Assembly: GCA_946554445.1 (NCBI GenBank)
Contig: CAMNSD010000008.1
Location: 62,001 to 126,000 of the forward strand
DNA length: 64,000 nucleotides
Reading direction: 5' to 3'
Origin: an uncultured Lachnospiraceae bacterium
GTDB lineage: Bacteria > Bacillota > Clostridia > Lachnospirales > Lachnospiraceae
The notes under the pieces are model-generated. The model did not search any database, was not told where the DNA came from, and was given only the letters and a program-made list of their open reading frames with translations. The position numbers were made by a program, and so were the translations under genes. Of this stretch, positions 42,564-50,712 are shown piece by piece; within the stretch, counting starts at the first letter, position 1; each line of letters starts with the position of its first letter.

Positions 42564-43525
42564 AAAAAGATGAAATCATGAATAAGGTGAGCGGAGTTTT
42601 CGGTAATGTTAGCTTCAAGATGAAAAAGCACAGCCCAGAAATTCTTATGGCAGCGGGTGTTGCTGGTGTGATTGTGAGTGCCGTTATGGCGTGCAAAGCG
42701 ACTCTTAAAGTCGATGCGGTCATGGATGAAACTAAAGAGAAGATGGATAAGATCCATACGGCAGAGGAGAATGGCACCACGGAGGCCGGAGAGGATTATT
42801 CCAAGGAAGATGCGAAGAAAGACACGGTGATTGTCTATGCACAGACCGGTCTCCAGCTTGCAAAGACGTATGCTCCTGCGGTTGCAATCGGGGCTTTATC
42901 GATCGCCAGCATTCTGGCATCTAACAATATTCTTCGTAAGAGGAATGTGGCATTGACAGCGGCTTATACAGTTCTTGATACCGATTTTAAGAATTACAGA
43001 AGTCGTGTGATCGAAAAGTTTGGTAAGGAGATTGACCGTGAACTGAAGTACAACATCAAAGCCGAAAAGGTATCGGCTACCGAGGTGGACGCGGAAACCG
43101 GAAAAGAGAAAAAGGTCAAGAAGAATGCCTTTGTGGTGAACCCGTCCGATGTAAGCGGGTATGCCCGGTTCTTCGAGAAGTACACGGTTGATGAGGACGG
43201 AAATTCGATCCTGAATCCCCACTGGGAGCCGAACAACGAATATAACATCATGTTCATCAAGGCGCAGGAGAACTATGCCAATGATCTGCTCAGGGCGAAA
43301 AAGCGTCTGTTTCTGAATGATGTATATGAGATGCTTGGACTTCCTCGCACCAAAGCAGGTCAGGTCGTGGGTTGGGTTTATGACAAAGACAATCCGGTCG
43401 GTGACAATTACGTTGATTTCGGACTGTATACGGACAATCTGAGCTATTCCGATTTTGCGAACGGACTCGATCCGGCGATTCTGTTGGATTTCAATGTTGA
43501 CGGCAACATCTGGGAGATGATGTGA
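42560..43525 (+). CDS. DUF6353 membrane protein, copy C (longest)
   Basis: 321 residues. Two membrane helices (about 27-48 after KKHSPEIL; about 103-120, APAVAIGALSIASILA) with a charged loop between, then a soluble domain. The C-terminus, YNIMFIKAQENYANDLLRAKK ... GDNYVDFGLYTDN ... LLDFNVDGNI, aligns with the solo protein at 32957. It appears to be the complete family form. The start overlaps the previous stop. Membrane-bound; role unknown. Confidence 0.8.
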   Translation: MKKDEIMNKVSGVFGNVSFKMKKHSPEILMAAGVAGVIVSAVMACKATLKVDAVMDETKEKMDKIHTAEENGTTEAGEDYSKEDAKKDTVIVYAQTGLQLAKTYAPAVAIGALSIASILASNNILRKRNVALTAAYTVLDTDFKNYRSRVIEKFGKEIDRELKYNIKAEKVSATEVDAETGKEKKVKKNAFVVNPSDVSGYARFFEKYTVDEDGNSILNPHWEPNNEYNIMFIKAQENYANDLLRAKKRLFLNDVYEMLGLPRTKAGQVVGWVYDKDNPVGDNYVDFGLYTDNLSYSDFANGLDPAILLDFNVDGNIWEMM

Positions 43526-43621
43526 ATGGATGGGCTCGATGGTATCGGTTCAGGAGACGATTGGTGCCGGGCAATGACAGACTATCCTTGTCTTGGCCCA
43601 AAAGAGATGAGGATAGTCTAA
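43526..43621 (+). CDS. Possible 31-residue peptide
   Basis: An ATG directly after the stop of the 42560 gene, GGGAG 10 bases before it, reading MDGLDGIGSGDDWC and ending RIV. Coupled translation is possible. It may be incidental; nothing else supports it. Confidence 0.35.
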   Translation: MDGLDGIGSGDDWCRAMTDYPCLGPKEMRIV

Positions 43622-43645
43622 TTATATTTTGAAGGGAGTTTTCAC

Positions 43646-44185
43646 ATGCGTAAAGTAACCATGATCGCTGCTCTTCTTTTATCGGTTATTATGTTTTTTC
43701 ATAGTGATATCTCTGTGGAAGACGAAGTTGTGTATGCAGGTAATGTTACGGTGCATAATGTGGTTCCTGAACCTATATTTATCGATGCATCACCGATAGT
43801 AACTATAAAACCTTTGGAAGAAGAGGAAGAATCATTATTGCCATATGAGGATATTTCTTTGATTGCTCTCGTTACGATGGCAGAAGCCGAGGGCGAATGT
43901 GAAGATGGAAAACGTCTTGTAATCGATGCGATTCTCAACCGTATGGATTCCGAGCATTTCCCGGATAACGTTTACGATGTTATCTATCAGAGAAACCAAT
44001 TCTCGTCAATCTGGAACGGACGTGTTGACCGGTGCGAAGTGAGGGATGATATTTGTCAACTCGTTGAAGAAGAATTACTGTCTCGCACAAATACCGATGT
44101 TATATTCTTCACAGCCGGGGAGTACAGCAAGTATGGCGTTCCAATGTTTCAACTAGGAAACCACTATTTTTCAAGCTATGAATGA
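43646..44185 (+). CDS. Secreted SleB-type cell wall hydrolase
   Basis: 179 residues. A signal peptide (MRKVTMIAALLLSVIMFF) is followed by a linker and a hydrolase domain (65-178): LIALVTMAEAEGECEDGKRLVIDAILNR with the likely catalytic glutamate, then YDVIYQRNQFSSIWNG and the terminal HYFSS. This is the SleB/Hydrolase_2 fold of spore-cortex and wall lytic enzymes. Its place among early genes, far from any lysis cassette, is unusual. A TTATATTT motif and GAAGGGAG precede the ATG. Confidence 0.82.
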   Translation: MRKVTMIAALLLSVIMFFHSDISVEDEVVYAGNVTVHNVVPEPIFIDASPIVTIKPLEEEEESLLPYEDISLIALVTMAEAEGECEDGKRLVIDAILNRMDSEHFPDNVYDVIYQRNQFSSIWNGRVDRCEVRDDICQLVEEELLSRTNTDVIFFTAGEYSKYGVPMFQLGNHYFSSYE

Positions 44186-44197
44186 AAGGAGAAAATT

Positions 44198-44302
44198 ATG
44201 AGTAATTTTTTATCAGCAATCGTATCTTATACCCTTGCGGCGCTGGCCGGGGTTTGCTTTGTTGGGGGCGTTGCGCTCTTATCAGATGGCAGGAGGGTGT
44301 AA
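44198..44302 (+). CDS. Small TM peptide, 34 residues
   Basis: MSNFLSAIVSYTLAALAGVC continues into a hydrophobic FVGGVALL and ends DGRRV. One membrane helix. GAAAGGAG lies 6 bases before the ATG. The next gene begins 2 bases after its stop. Role unknown. Confidence 0.55.
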   Translation: MSNFLSAIVSYTLAALAGVCFVGGVALLSDGRRV

Positions 44303-44303
44303 G

Positions 44304-44468
44304 ATGATGGAAGGATTTGAAAGAACAATTTCTATATTGGATTATGTACTGGATACCCCTAAGAAAAGACACATCACCGGGGGTATCCTTTTGAGTGTGT
44401 CTATGTTGTTTACCGGGCTGGCACTCACGGTGATGACAATAAGAAGGGAGGACATGAGTGATGAGTAA
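44304..44468 (+). CDS. Small TM protein, 54 residues
   Basis: A basic and acidic N-terminus with KKRHI before a membrane helix (about 28-47, GGILLSVSMLFTGLALTVM). The AGGAGG in the end of the previous gene serves the ATG at 44304. The stop overlaps the start of the following gene region. No family recognised. Confidence 0.6.
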   Translation: MMEGFERTISILDYVLDTPKKRHITGGILLSVSMLFTGLALTVMTIRREDMSDE

Positions 44469-45039
44469 AGTAACAGGACTTGTTATATTTGTCCTCGGAG
44501 CAGCGGCGGGTTCTGTCGTTACGTGGCAGTTTGCGAAAAAGAAATATGAGCGGATTGCCGAGGAGGAAATTAACTCTGTAAAAGAGATATTTTCAAAGCG
44601 AGAACAGAGCGGCGCTGATGTTGAAATAACCGTTGAACCGCAGCCGAGTACAGAGGCAAGGGTGGAGAAATTTGAAGCGAAGCCTGATATCTCCACCTAT
44701 GCGGGGATATTAAAGAACGAAGCTTATGTACCGGAGGGAACGGAGATGGCAGAAAACAAGCCTTATGTAATCTCGCCGGAAGAATTTGGCGAGTTTGAGG
44801 ATTACGACACAATAAGCCTTACATACTACGCGGATCAGGTTCTGGTGGATGATGGAGGCGACAAGATTGAAGATGTGGATGACGTAGTCGGCATGGAATC
44901 TTTGACCCGTTTTGGCGAGTATGAGGACGACTCTGTCTTTGTGAGAAATGACAGGCTGAGATGCGACTATGAGATCCTCATGGACGAACGGACTTATTCG
45001 GAAGCCCGGAAGGAACGTCCGCATCAGAGGGAGGTATAA
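44461..45039 (+). CDS. Single-TM phage protein, 192 residues
   Basis: The N-terminal helix (about 4-24, VTGLVIFVLGAAAGSVVTW) leads into a coiled segment, then a soluble acidic domain with KPYVISPEEFGEFEDYDTIS and DDVVGMESLTRFGEYEDDSVFVRN. Proteins with this ISPEEFGE...YYADQVL...V core occur in several Clostridia phages, from memory. AAGGGAGG precedes the ATG. Function unknown. Confidence 0.68.
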   Translation: MSKVTGLVIFVLGAAAGSVVTWQFAKKKYERIAEEEINSVKEIFSKREQSGADVEITVEPQPSTEARVEKFEAKPDISTYAGILKNEAYVPEGTEMAENKPYVISPEEFGEFEDYDTISLTYYADQVLVDDGGDKIEDVDDVVGMESLTRFGEYEDDSVFVRNDRLRCDYEILMDERTYSEARKERPHQREV

Positions 45040-45588
45040 ATGACGAGGAGCGAGCTGAATAACAAGTATTTTAAGTGGATGTGCCAGCTCGTATTGGATC
45101 GGCGATATTCCAAAAGTCTGTCCTATCGTAAACTTTTGCGGTTCCTGAATCGTGTAGACTTTTCCTATACGATTCCTATGGACGGGAACCGGGAAGGCGA
45201 TGGGATAGACTTACGATATCGTTTCGGTTACGAGAATTCATACAAGAGTTCCGAAATCGCAACATATTTGGATAATCGGCCCTGTAGTGTTTTAGAAATG
45301 ATGATCGCCCTCTCCATTCGTTGTGAAGAACATATCATGGACGACCCGGATATCGGTAATAGAACGGGTCAGTGGTTCTGGAACATGATTGTAAATCTCG
45401 GTTTGGGTTCTATGACGGACGCAAAGTTTGATGAAGATTATGCAAACGAAGTGATTGAACGGTTTCTGAATCGGCGATATGCACGGAATGGCGAGGGCGG
45501 TTTGTTCACCGTAGAGCATTGCAGCCGGGATTTACGGACGGTTGAAATCTGGTATCAGATGTGTTGGTACTTGGATAAATTTGTATGA
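45040..45588 (+). CDS. Conserved phage protein, 182 residues
   Basis: Begins MTRSELNNKYFKWMCQLV; contains LSYRKLLRFLNRVDFSYTIPMDGNR and CSVLEMMIALSIRCEEHIM, with no membrane segment. The pattern is a recurrent uncharacterised phage family. It starts directly after the previous stop (TAA-ATG), with AGAGGGAGG as ribosome site. It may act in replication given the next large gene, but nothing proves this. Confidence 0.68.
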   Translation: MTRSELNNKYFKWMCQLVLDRRYSKSLSYRKLLRFLNRVDFSYTIPMDGNREGDGIDLRYRFGYENSYKSSEIATYLDNRPCSVLEMMIALSIRCEEHIMDDPDIGNRTGQWFWNMIVNLGLGSMTDAKFDEDYANEVIERFLNRRYARNGEGGLFTVEHCSRDLRTVEIWYQMCWYLDKFV

Positions 45589-45603
45589 ATTCGGAGGTAC
45601 TGG

Positions 45604-45813
45604 ATGGCACATGGAGATGTATACAAATGGTTTGAATTATATTTCCCGAATTATGCAGGTGGAAATGTAGAAATATGGTTCCCGAATGGTAAGAACAGTA
45701 TACGGGTGAGGCAGACGAATAAACAGGAATTCATATTCACCTACAACGGGAAAGACGATTGGCGATTTGAAACGGCCAAAAGCTTTATTAAGGAAGGAAA
45801 GGAGAAAAGGTAA
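45604..45813 (+). CDS. Small phage protein, 69 residues
   Basis: Reads DVYKWFELYFPNYAGGNVEI and NKQEFIFTYNGKDDWRFETA, a compact beta-rich protein without cysteines. CGGAGG lies 8 bases before the ATG. It ends just before the replication gene and carries that gene's ribosome site in its last codons. Function unknown. Confidence 0.62.
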   Translation: MAHGDVYKWFELYFPNYAGGNVEIWFPNGKNSIRVRQTNKQEFIFTYNGKDDWRFETAKSFIKEGKEKR

Positions 45814-45817
45814 TGAA

Positions 45818-48800
45818 ATGATCGACTTTTTAACGATTTCGACACGTAGCAAGAAGCGTGGTGTTATAGAAATCTATCCAAAGTTCATTATCAAGAAAAG
45901 CGGCGATCTTATGATAAGAGGCGGTGATTTTTACGCTATCTGGATTGAAGAACGCGGTTTATGGTCTACGGATGAGCAGGATGCATTACAGCTCATCGAC
46001 CGCGAACTGGATAGATATGCTGAAGAAAACCGCCAACGCTTTGACTCCGATATCATTAAAGTCCTGCATATGTGGGACGCTGAGTCCGGCATGATTGATT
46101 CATGGCATAAGTATTGTCAGAAGCAGTTGAGAGATTCCTTCCATATGCTGGATGAAAAACTTATATTTTCAAACACGCCTACGAACAAAAAAGATTACGC
46201 CAGTAAAAAGCTGAACTATCCGCTTGAAGCTGGCGATTTGTCTGCCTACGACAAGCTGATGTCTGTGTTATATTCCGAGGAAGAAAGGCGCAAGATTGAA
46301 TGGGCGATTGGCTCTGTTGTGTCTGGAGATTCAAAGAAATTGCAGAAATTTATGGTCTTGTACGGGGCGGCGGGAACGGGTAAGTCCACTGTCCTTAACA
46401 TTATTCAACAGCTTTTCGAGGGGTACTATTCCGTGTTTGATGCTAAGGCTCTTGGCTCTGCAAGTAATTCGTTTGCACTGGAGGCATTTAAGAGCAATCC
46501 TCTTGTGGCGATTCAACACGATGGCGATTTGTCAAGGATAGAGGATAACACAAGACTGAACAGTCTGGTTTCTCATGAGTTAATGACAGTAAACGAGAAG
46601 TTTAAATCTACCTACGCTAACCGGTTTAAGTGTTTTCTCTTTATGGGTACAAACAAACCTGTAAAGATTACAGACGCGAAATCTGGTCTTATCAGAAGGT
46701 TGATCGACGTTTCTCCGAGCGGGAACAAGCTGAGTCCCAAGGAGTACAAAACTATCGTAAAGCAGGTTGGATTTGAGCTTGGCGCGATTGCGTATCATTG
46801 TCAGGAAATCTATTTGAGTGACCCCGGTATGTTCGATGATTATATCCCGATCAGTATGCTTGGGGCATCGAATGATTTCTACAACTACATCATTGACTCA
46901 TACCATGTGTTCAAAAGAGAGGACGGGACAACACTGAAAGCGGCCTGGGAAATGTATAAGACCTACTGTGATGAGGCGAAGGTTTTATATTCTCTGCCGC
47001 AAAGAGCATTTAAGGAAGAACTCAAGAACTATTTCAGGAACTATGACGAACGGTTTAATATGGATGATGGTTCGAGAGTCCGCAGCTACTATTCTGGGTT
47101 TAGAGCAGACAAATTTGAACCCGAAAAAAATCCGGGAGGTGAAAACGGGAAAACAAAACCAAATTCCTGGTTATCTTTTCACAGTGCGAAAGAATGCACG
47201 AACATATTTGACGAACAGTGCGGAGAATGTCCGGCTCAGTATGCAAGTTCAAAAGAGACCCCTTCAAAAAAATGGGACGATTGCAAGGACCTGCTCTCTG
47301 GCCTTGACACATCAAGACTTCACTATGTCAAAGTCCCGGAGAATCACATAGTTATCGACTTTGATATTCCTGATAAGGACGGCAATAAATCCTTTGAAAA
47401 GAATCTCGAAGCAGCAAGTAAATGGCCGCCGACTTATGCAGAATTGAGCAAGAGCGAAGCCGGAATACATCTTCATTATATTTATACCGGCGATCCAACG
47501 ATGCTGAGTCGAATATACGATGAACATATAGAAGTTAAGGTGTTCAGTGGCAAGAGTTCGCTGAGACGCAAGTTGTCGAAGTGTAATGATTTGCCTATCG
47601 CAACAATTAGCTCTGGTTTACCGATGAAAGGAGAAAACAAAATGGTAAATTTTGAAGCAATCAAAAGCGAGAAAGGGCTTAGAACACTTATTAAGCGTAA
47701 TCTGGAGAAAGAAATACACCCCGGAACTAAGCCCAGTATAGACTTTATCTACAAGATACTGGAGGACGCATACGCCAGTGATCTGAACTATGACGTCACG
47801 GATATGCGGAATGCGGTATTGGCTTTTGCCGCCAGCAGTACCCATCAGGCAGATTACTGTATCAAACTCGTAAATAAGATGCAGTTTAAGTCTGCGGACG
47901 CATCAACAGGCGTTAAGAATGATGAGGCGAAACTTATATTTTACGATGTGGAGGTATTTCCGAACCTGTTCCTTGTAAACTGGAAGATCGAGGGCGAGGG
48001 GAAGCCTGTTGTGCGGATGATTAACCCGACGCCGACCGAGATTGAGGAACTGATGCGGTTCCGGTTGGTTGGTTTTAATTGTCGCCGCTACGATAATCAT
48101 ATATTGTATGCGAGGCTGATGGGATATACGAACGAACAGCTCTACAACTTGTCCCAGAAGATTGTCGGGGCAAAGAAAGGAGCTAACCGGGACTGTTTCT
48201 TTGGCGAGGCATATAACGTGTCTTATACGGACGTTTATGATTTCGCTTCCGCTGGAAACAAGAAGAGTTTGAAAAAGCTGGAAATTGAAATGGGGAACAT
48301 TTCGGTAAAAGAGCTGGAGAAGAAAGGTTTCTCAGAAGAGGAAATCCGTATTATAAAGGCAGGGACGCATCACCAGGAGTTGGGGCTTCCGTGGGATGAA
48401 CCGGTTCCCGAAGAACTTTGGACCAAGGTTGCTGAGTATTGTGATAACGATGTTATTGCAACAGAAGCAGCCTTTGTTTATTTGAAGGCGGATTGGACGG
48501 CAAGACAGATTCTAGCAGACTTGGCAGATATGACGGTAAATGACACAACCAACACGCTCACAACCAGAATTATATTTGGAAATGAGCGGAAACCGCAGGA
48601 TCAGTTCCACTATCGGAATCTTGCAGAGCCGGTATACAACATTGATGCTGAAACTTATAATTTCCTGGCAGAAGCTTGTCCGGAAATGATGCATCAAACG
48701 CACGGTGAGGCAGGAAGCCTTTTGCCATATTTTCCGGGGTATACTTTCGAGAACGGAAAGTCTGTATATCGTGGAGAGGAAGTCGGAGAAGGCGGTTATG

Positions 48801-50140
48801 TATATTCTGAGCCTGGTATGCACGGAAATGATGCATTGCTGGATATTGCTTCTATGCACCCGCATAGTGCGATTGCAGAAGTTCTGTTCGGCGTGAAGTT
48901 TACAACAGCGTTCCGTGACATTGTCGAGGGTCGTGTCAGCATCAAGCATGAAGCTTGGGAGATTGTGAACAAGATGCTGGATGGCAAGCTTACACCTTAT
49001 ATTCAGAAGGTGATCGATGGTGAGATGACATCTAAGCAGCTTGCTGATGCTCTGAAGACCGCGATCAATTCGGTTTATGGTTTGACTTCGGCATCGTTCG
49101 AGAATGCGTTCCGTGATCCGAGAAACATTGACAATATCGTGGCTAAGCGTGGGGCTTTGTTCATGGTGGATCTGAAGCATGAGGTACAGAAACGTGGATA
49201 CACGGTTGCCCACATCAAGACCGACTCCATCAAGATTCCTGATGCGACGCCGGAGATTATCCAGTTTGTTATGGATTTCGGCAAGAGATACGGCTACACA
49301 TTTGAGCATGAGGCTACATACGACAGAATGTGTCTGGTGAATGACGCTGTTTATATTGCCAGATACAAGGATGGGGATGGTCTCGGAAAATGGACGGCAA
49401 CAGGAACTCAGTTCCAGGTTCCGTATGTCTTCAAAACTTTGTTTAGCAAAGAAGAGATTCTCTTTGAGGATATGGCGGAAACGAAAGAGGTTAAGACAGC
49501 AATATATTTGGATATGAACGAGGGATTGCCGGATGTATCTGAATTTGAAAAGCAGTTCGCCAAGGCGGAAAGCGATTACAAGAAAGGATTGCTGTCGGAT
49601 ACAACTTTCGAGAAGATATGCGCGGAGCTTCAGCCGGAAATCGATAAGGGGCATAACTATCGCTTCATCGGAAAAGTTGGACGCTTCTGCCCGGTTAAAT
49701 CGGGTACTGGTGGCGGTGTGCTTCTCAGAGAGCAGAACGGTAAGTATTATGCAGTAACGGGATCATCCGGGTATCGCTGGCTCGAATCTGAAATGGTCCG
49801 TGAGCTGAATAAGGAAGATGACATCGACCGGTCTTATTACGACAAGTTGGTAGACGATGCTATTAAGACTATCTCGGAGTATGGAGATTTCGAGTGGTTT
49901 GTGTCGGATGATCCGTATGTTAAGGAGCTTGGAGCAAACGACGCAGATACTGATATTCCTGAGCCGTGGCTGCCGCCGTGTGGCGATATGAAATATGCTA
50001 CGTGTTTTGATTGTCCGAAGTTCCATGATGACAAGTTCCACATGGATTGTGACCTTGGGTATGATATTTCCGAAATTGTCGCTAAGCGTGAATTCATGAA
50101 TCAGCCTGAAGATGATGAGGAAGGTCTACCCTTCAACTAA
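45818..50140 (+). CDS. SF3 helicase - AEP primase - family B DNA polymerase in one frame
   Basis: 1,440 residues. Residues 1-170: D5-type N-terminal region. About 165-360: SF3 helicase (Walker A LYGAAGTGKST near 180; IQHDGDLS; FLFMGTN). About 470-600: AEP-like primase signs (IVIDFD near 510; GIHLHYIY; EVKVF). From about 609: family B polymerase, exonuclease DVEVFPN (near 708), motif A DIASMHPHSA (near 1008), motif B KTAINSVYG (near 1080), motif C KTDSIK (near 1134). A complete ribosome site and ATG lie in frame at 47626-47644, so the polymerase could also be made alone. It ends GLPFN, like the SSB next door. Confidence 0.85.
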   Translation: MIDFLTISTRSKKRGVIEIYPKFIIKKSGDLMIRGGDFYAIWIEERGLWSTDEQDALQLIDRELDRYAEENRQRFDSDIIKVLHMWDAESGMIDSWHKYCQKQLRDSFHMLDEKLIFSNTPTNKKDYASKKLNYPLEAGDLSAYDKLMSVLYSEEERRKIEWAIGSVVSGDSKKLQKFMVLYGAAGTGKSTVLNIIQQLFEGYYSVFDAKALGSASNSFALEAFKSNPLVAIQHDGDLSRIEDNTRLNSLVSHELMTVNEKFKSTYANRFKCFLFMGTNKPVKITDAKSGLIRRLIDVSPSGNKLSPKEYKTIVKQVGFELGAIAYHCQEIYLSDPGMFDDYIPISMLGASNDFYNYIIDSYHVFKREDGTTLKAAWEMYKTYCDEAKVLYSLPQRAFKEELKNYFRNYDERFNMDDGSRVRSYYSGFRADKFEPEKNPGGENGKTKPNSWLSFHSAKECTNIFDEQCGECPAQYASSKETPSKKWDDCKDLLSGLDTSRLHYVKVPENHIVIDFDIPDKDGNKSFEKNLEAASKWPPTYAELSKSEAGIHLHYIYTGDPTMLSRIYDEHIEVKVFSGKSSLRRKLSKCNDLPIATISSGLPMKGENKMVNFEAIKSEKGLRTLIKRNLEKEIHPGTKPSIDFIYKILEDAYASDLNYDVTDMRNAVLAFAASSTHQADYCIKLVNKMQFKSADASTGVKNDEAKLIFYDVEVFPNLFLVNWKIEGEGKPVVRMINPTPTEIEELMRFRLVGFNCRRYDNHILYARLMGYTNEQLYNLSQKIVGAKKGANRDCFFGEAYNVSYTDVYDFASAGNKKSLKKLEIEMGNISVKELEKKGFSEEEIRIIKAGTHHQELGLPWDEPVPEELWTKVAEYCDNDVIATEAAFVYLKADWTARQILADLADMTVNDTTNTLTTRIIFGNERKPQDQFHYRNLAEPVYNIDAETYNFLAEACPEMMHQTHGEAGSLLPYFPGYTFENGKSVYRGEEVGEGGYVYSEPGMHGNDALLDIASMHPHSAIAEVLFGVKFTTAFRDIVEGRVSIKHEAWEIVNKMLDGKLTPYIQKVIDGEMTSKQLADALKTAINSVYGLTSASFENAFRDPRNIDNIVAKRGALFMVDLKHEVQKRGYTVAHIKTDSIKIPDATPEIIQFVMDFGKRYGYTFEHEATYDRMCLVNDAVYIARYKDGDGLGKWTATGTQFQVPYVFKTLFSKEEILFEDMAETKEVKTAIYLDMNEGLPDVSEFEKQFAKAESDYKKGLLSDTTFEKICAELQPEIDKGHNYRFIGKVGRFCPVKSGTGGGVLLREQNGKYYAVTGSSGYRWLESEMVRELNKEDDIDRSYYDKLVDDAIKTISEYGDFEWFVSDDPYVKELGANDADTDIPEPWLPPCGDMKYATCFDCPKFHDDKFHMDCDLGYDISEIVAKREFMNQPEDDEEGLPFN
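47626..47644 (+). promoter_or_regulatory. Internal ribosome site and ATG inside the replication frame
   Basis: GAAAGGAGAAAACAAAATG, the standard gene-start sequence of this element, lies in frame between the primase and polymerase parts. It would start an 832-residue polymerase at residue 609. Confidence 0.65.
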
Positions 50141-50167
50141 ATAAAAATAGAAAAGGAGAACGAAAAA

Positions 50168-50653
50168 ATGACTAACAGAGTAAATGACAATATCATCATG
50201 GAGAATGCAAGAATTATATTCAGGAACTTCTCTGGTAAAGAATCCAAGTATAACCGTAAAGGCAGCCGGAACTTCTGCGTCATCATCGATGACGTGGATC
50301 TGGCAAAGAAACTCGGCGATGAAGGCTGGAATATCCGCATCCTGGAAGCCCGTGAAGAAGGCGATGAGCCGAAGTATTATCTTCAGGTGCAGGTGAGCTA
50401 CGAGAACATCCCGCCCAAGGTATATATGGTTACGAGGAAGACCAAGACCCTGCTGGATGATGAGTCGATCGATTCCCTGGACTATGCGGAGATTCGCAAT
50501 GTTGATCTGACTATCAGACCGTATAACTGGACCGTCCAGGACAAAACCGGTGTTAAGGCATATTTGAAGACTATGTATGTGACTATTGAGGAGGACGAGT
50601 TTGCGGAGAAGTACGATTCCATGGAAGGGCCGGATGAAATCCCGTTCAACTGA
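50168..50653 (+). CDS. SSB-like phage protein
   Basis: 161 residues. Strand-rich core ([55 protein letters not shown]) and an acidic C-terminus ending EGPDEIPFN, like the SSB tip DDDIPF that recruits replication partners. OB-fold single-strand binding is the likely role. AAAAGGAG lies 9 bases before the ATG. It sits directly after the polymerase, which ends in a similar GLPFN. Confidence 0.75.
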   Translation: MTNRVNDNIIMENARIIFRNFSGKESKYNRKGSRNFCVIIDDVDLAKKLGDEGWNIRILEAREEGDEPKYYLQVQVSYENIPPKVYMVTRKTKTLLDDESIDSLDYAEIRNVDLTIRPYNWTVQDKTGVKAYLKTMYVTIEEDEFAEKYDSMEGPDEIPFN

Positions 50654-50662
50654 TTTATATTT

Positions 50663-50697
50663 GAGGGCCACTGTCTGAATTGGCGGTGGCTCTTTTT
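50663..50697 (+). terminator. Terminator after the SSB-like gene
   Basis: GAG(GG)CCAC and GTGGCTC pair around a 14-base loop, then TTTTT. It lies just before the methylase start. Confidence 0.6.
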
Positions 50698-50712
50698 GCG
50701 AAAAGAGAAACT

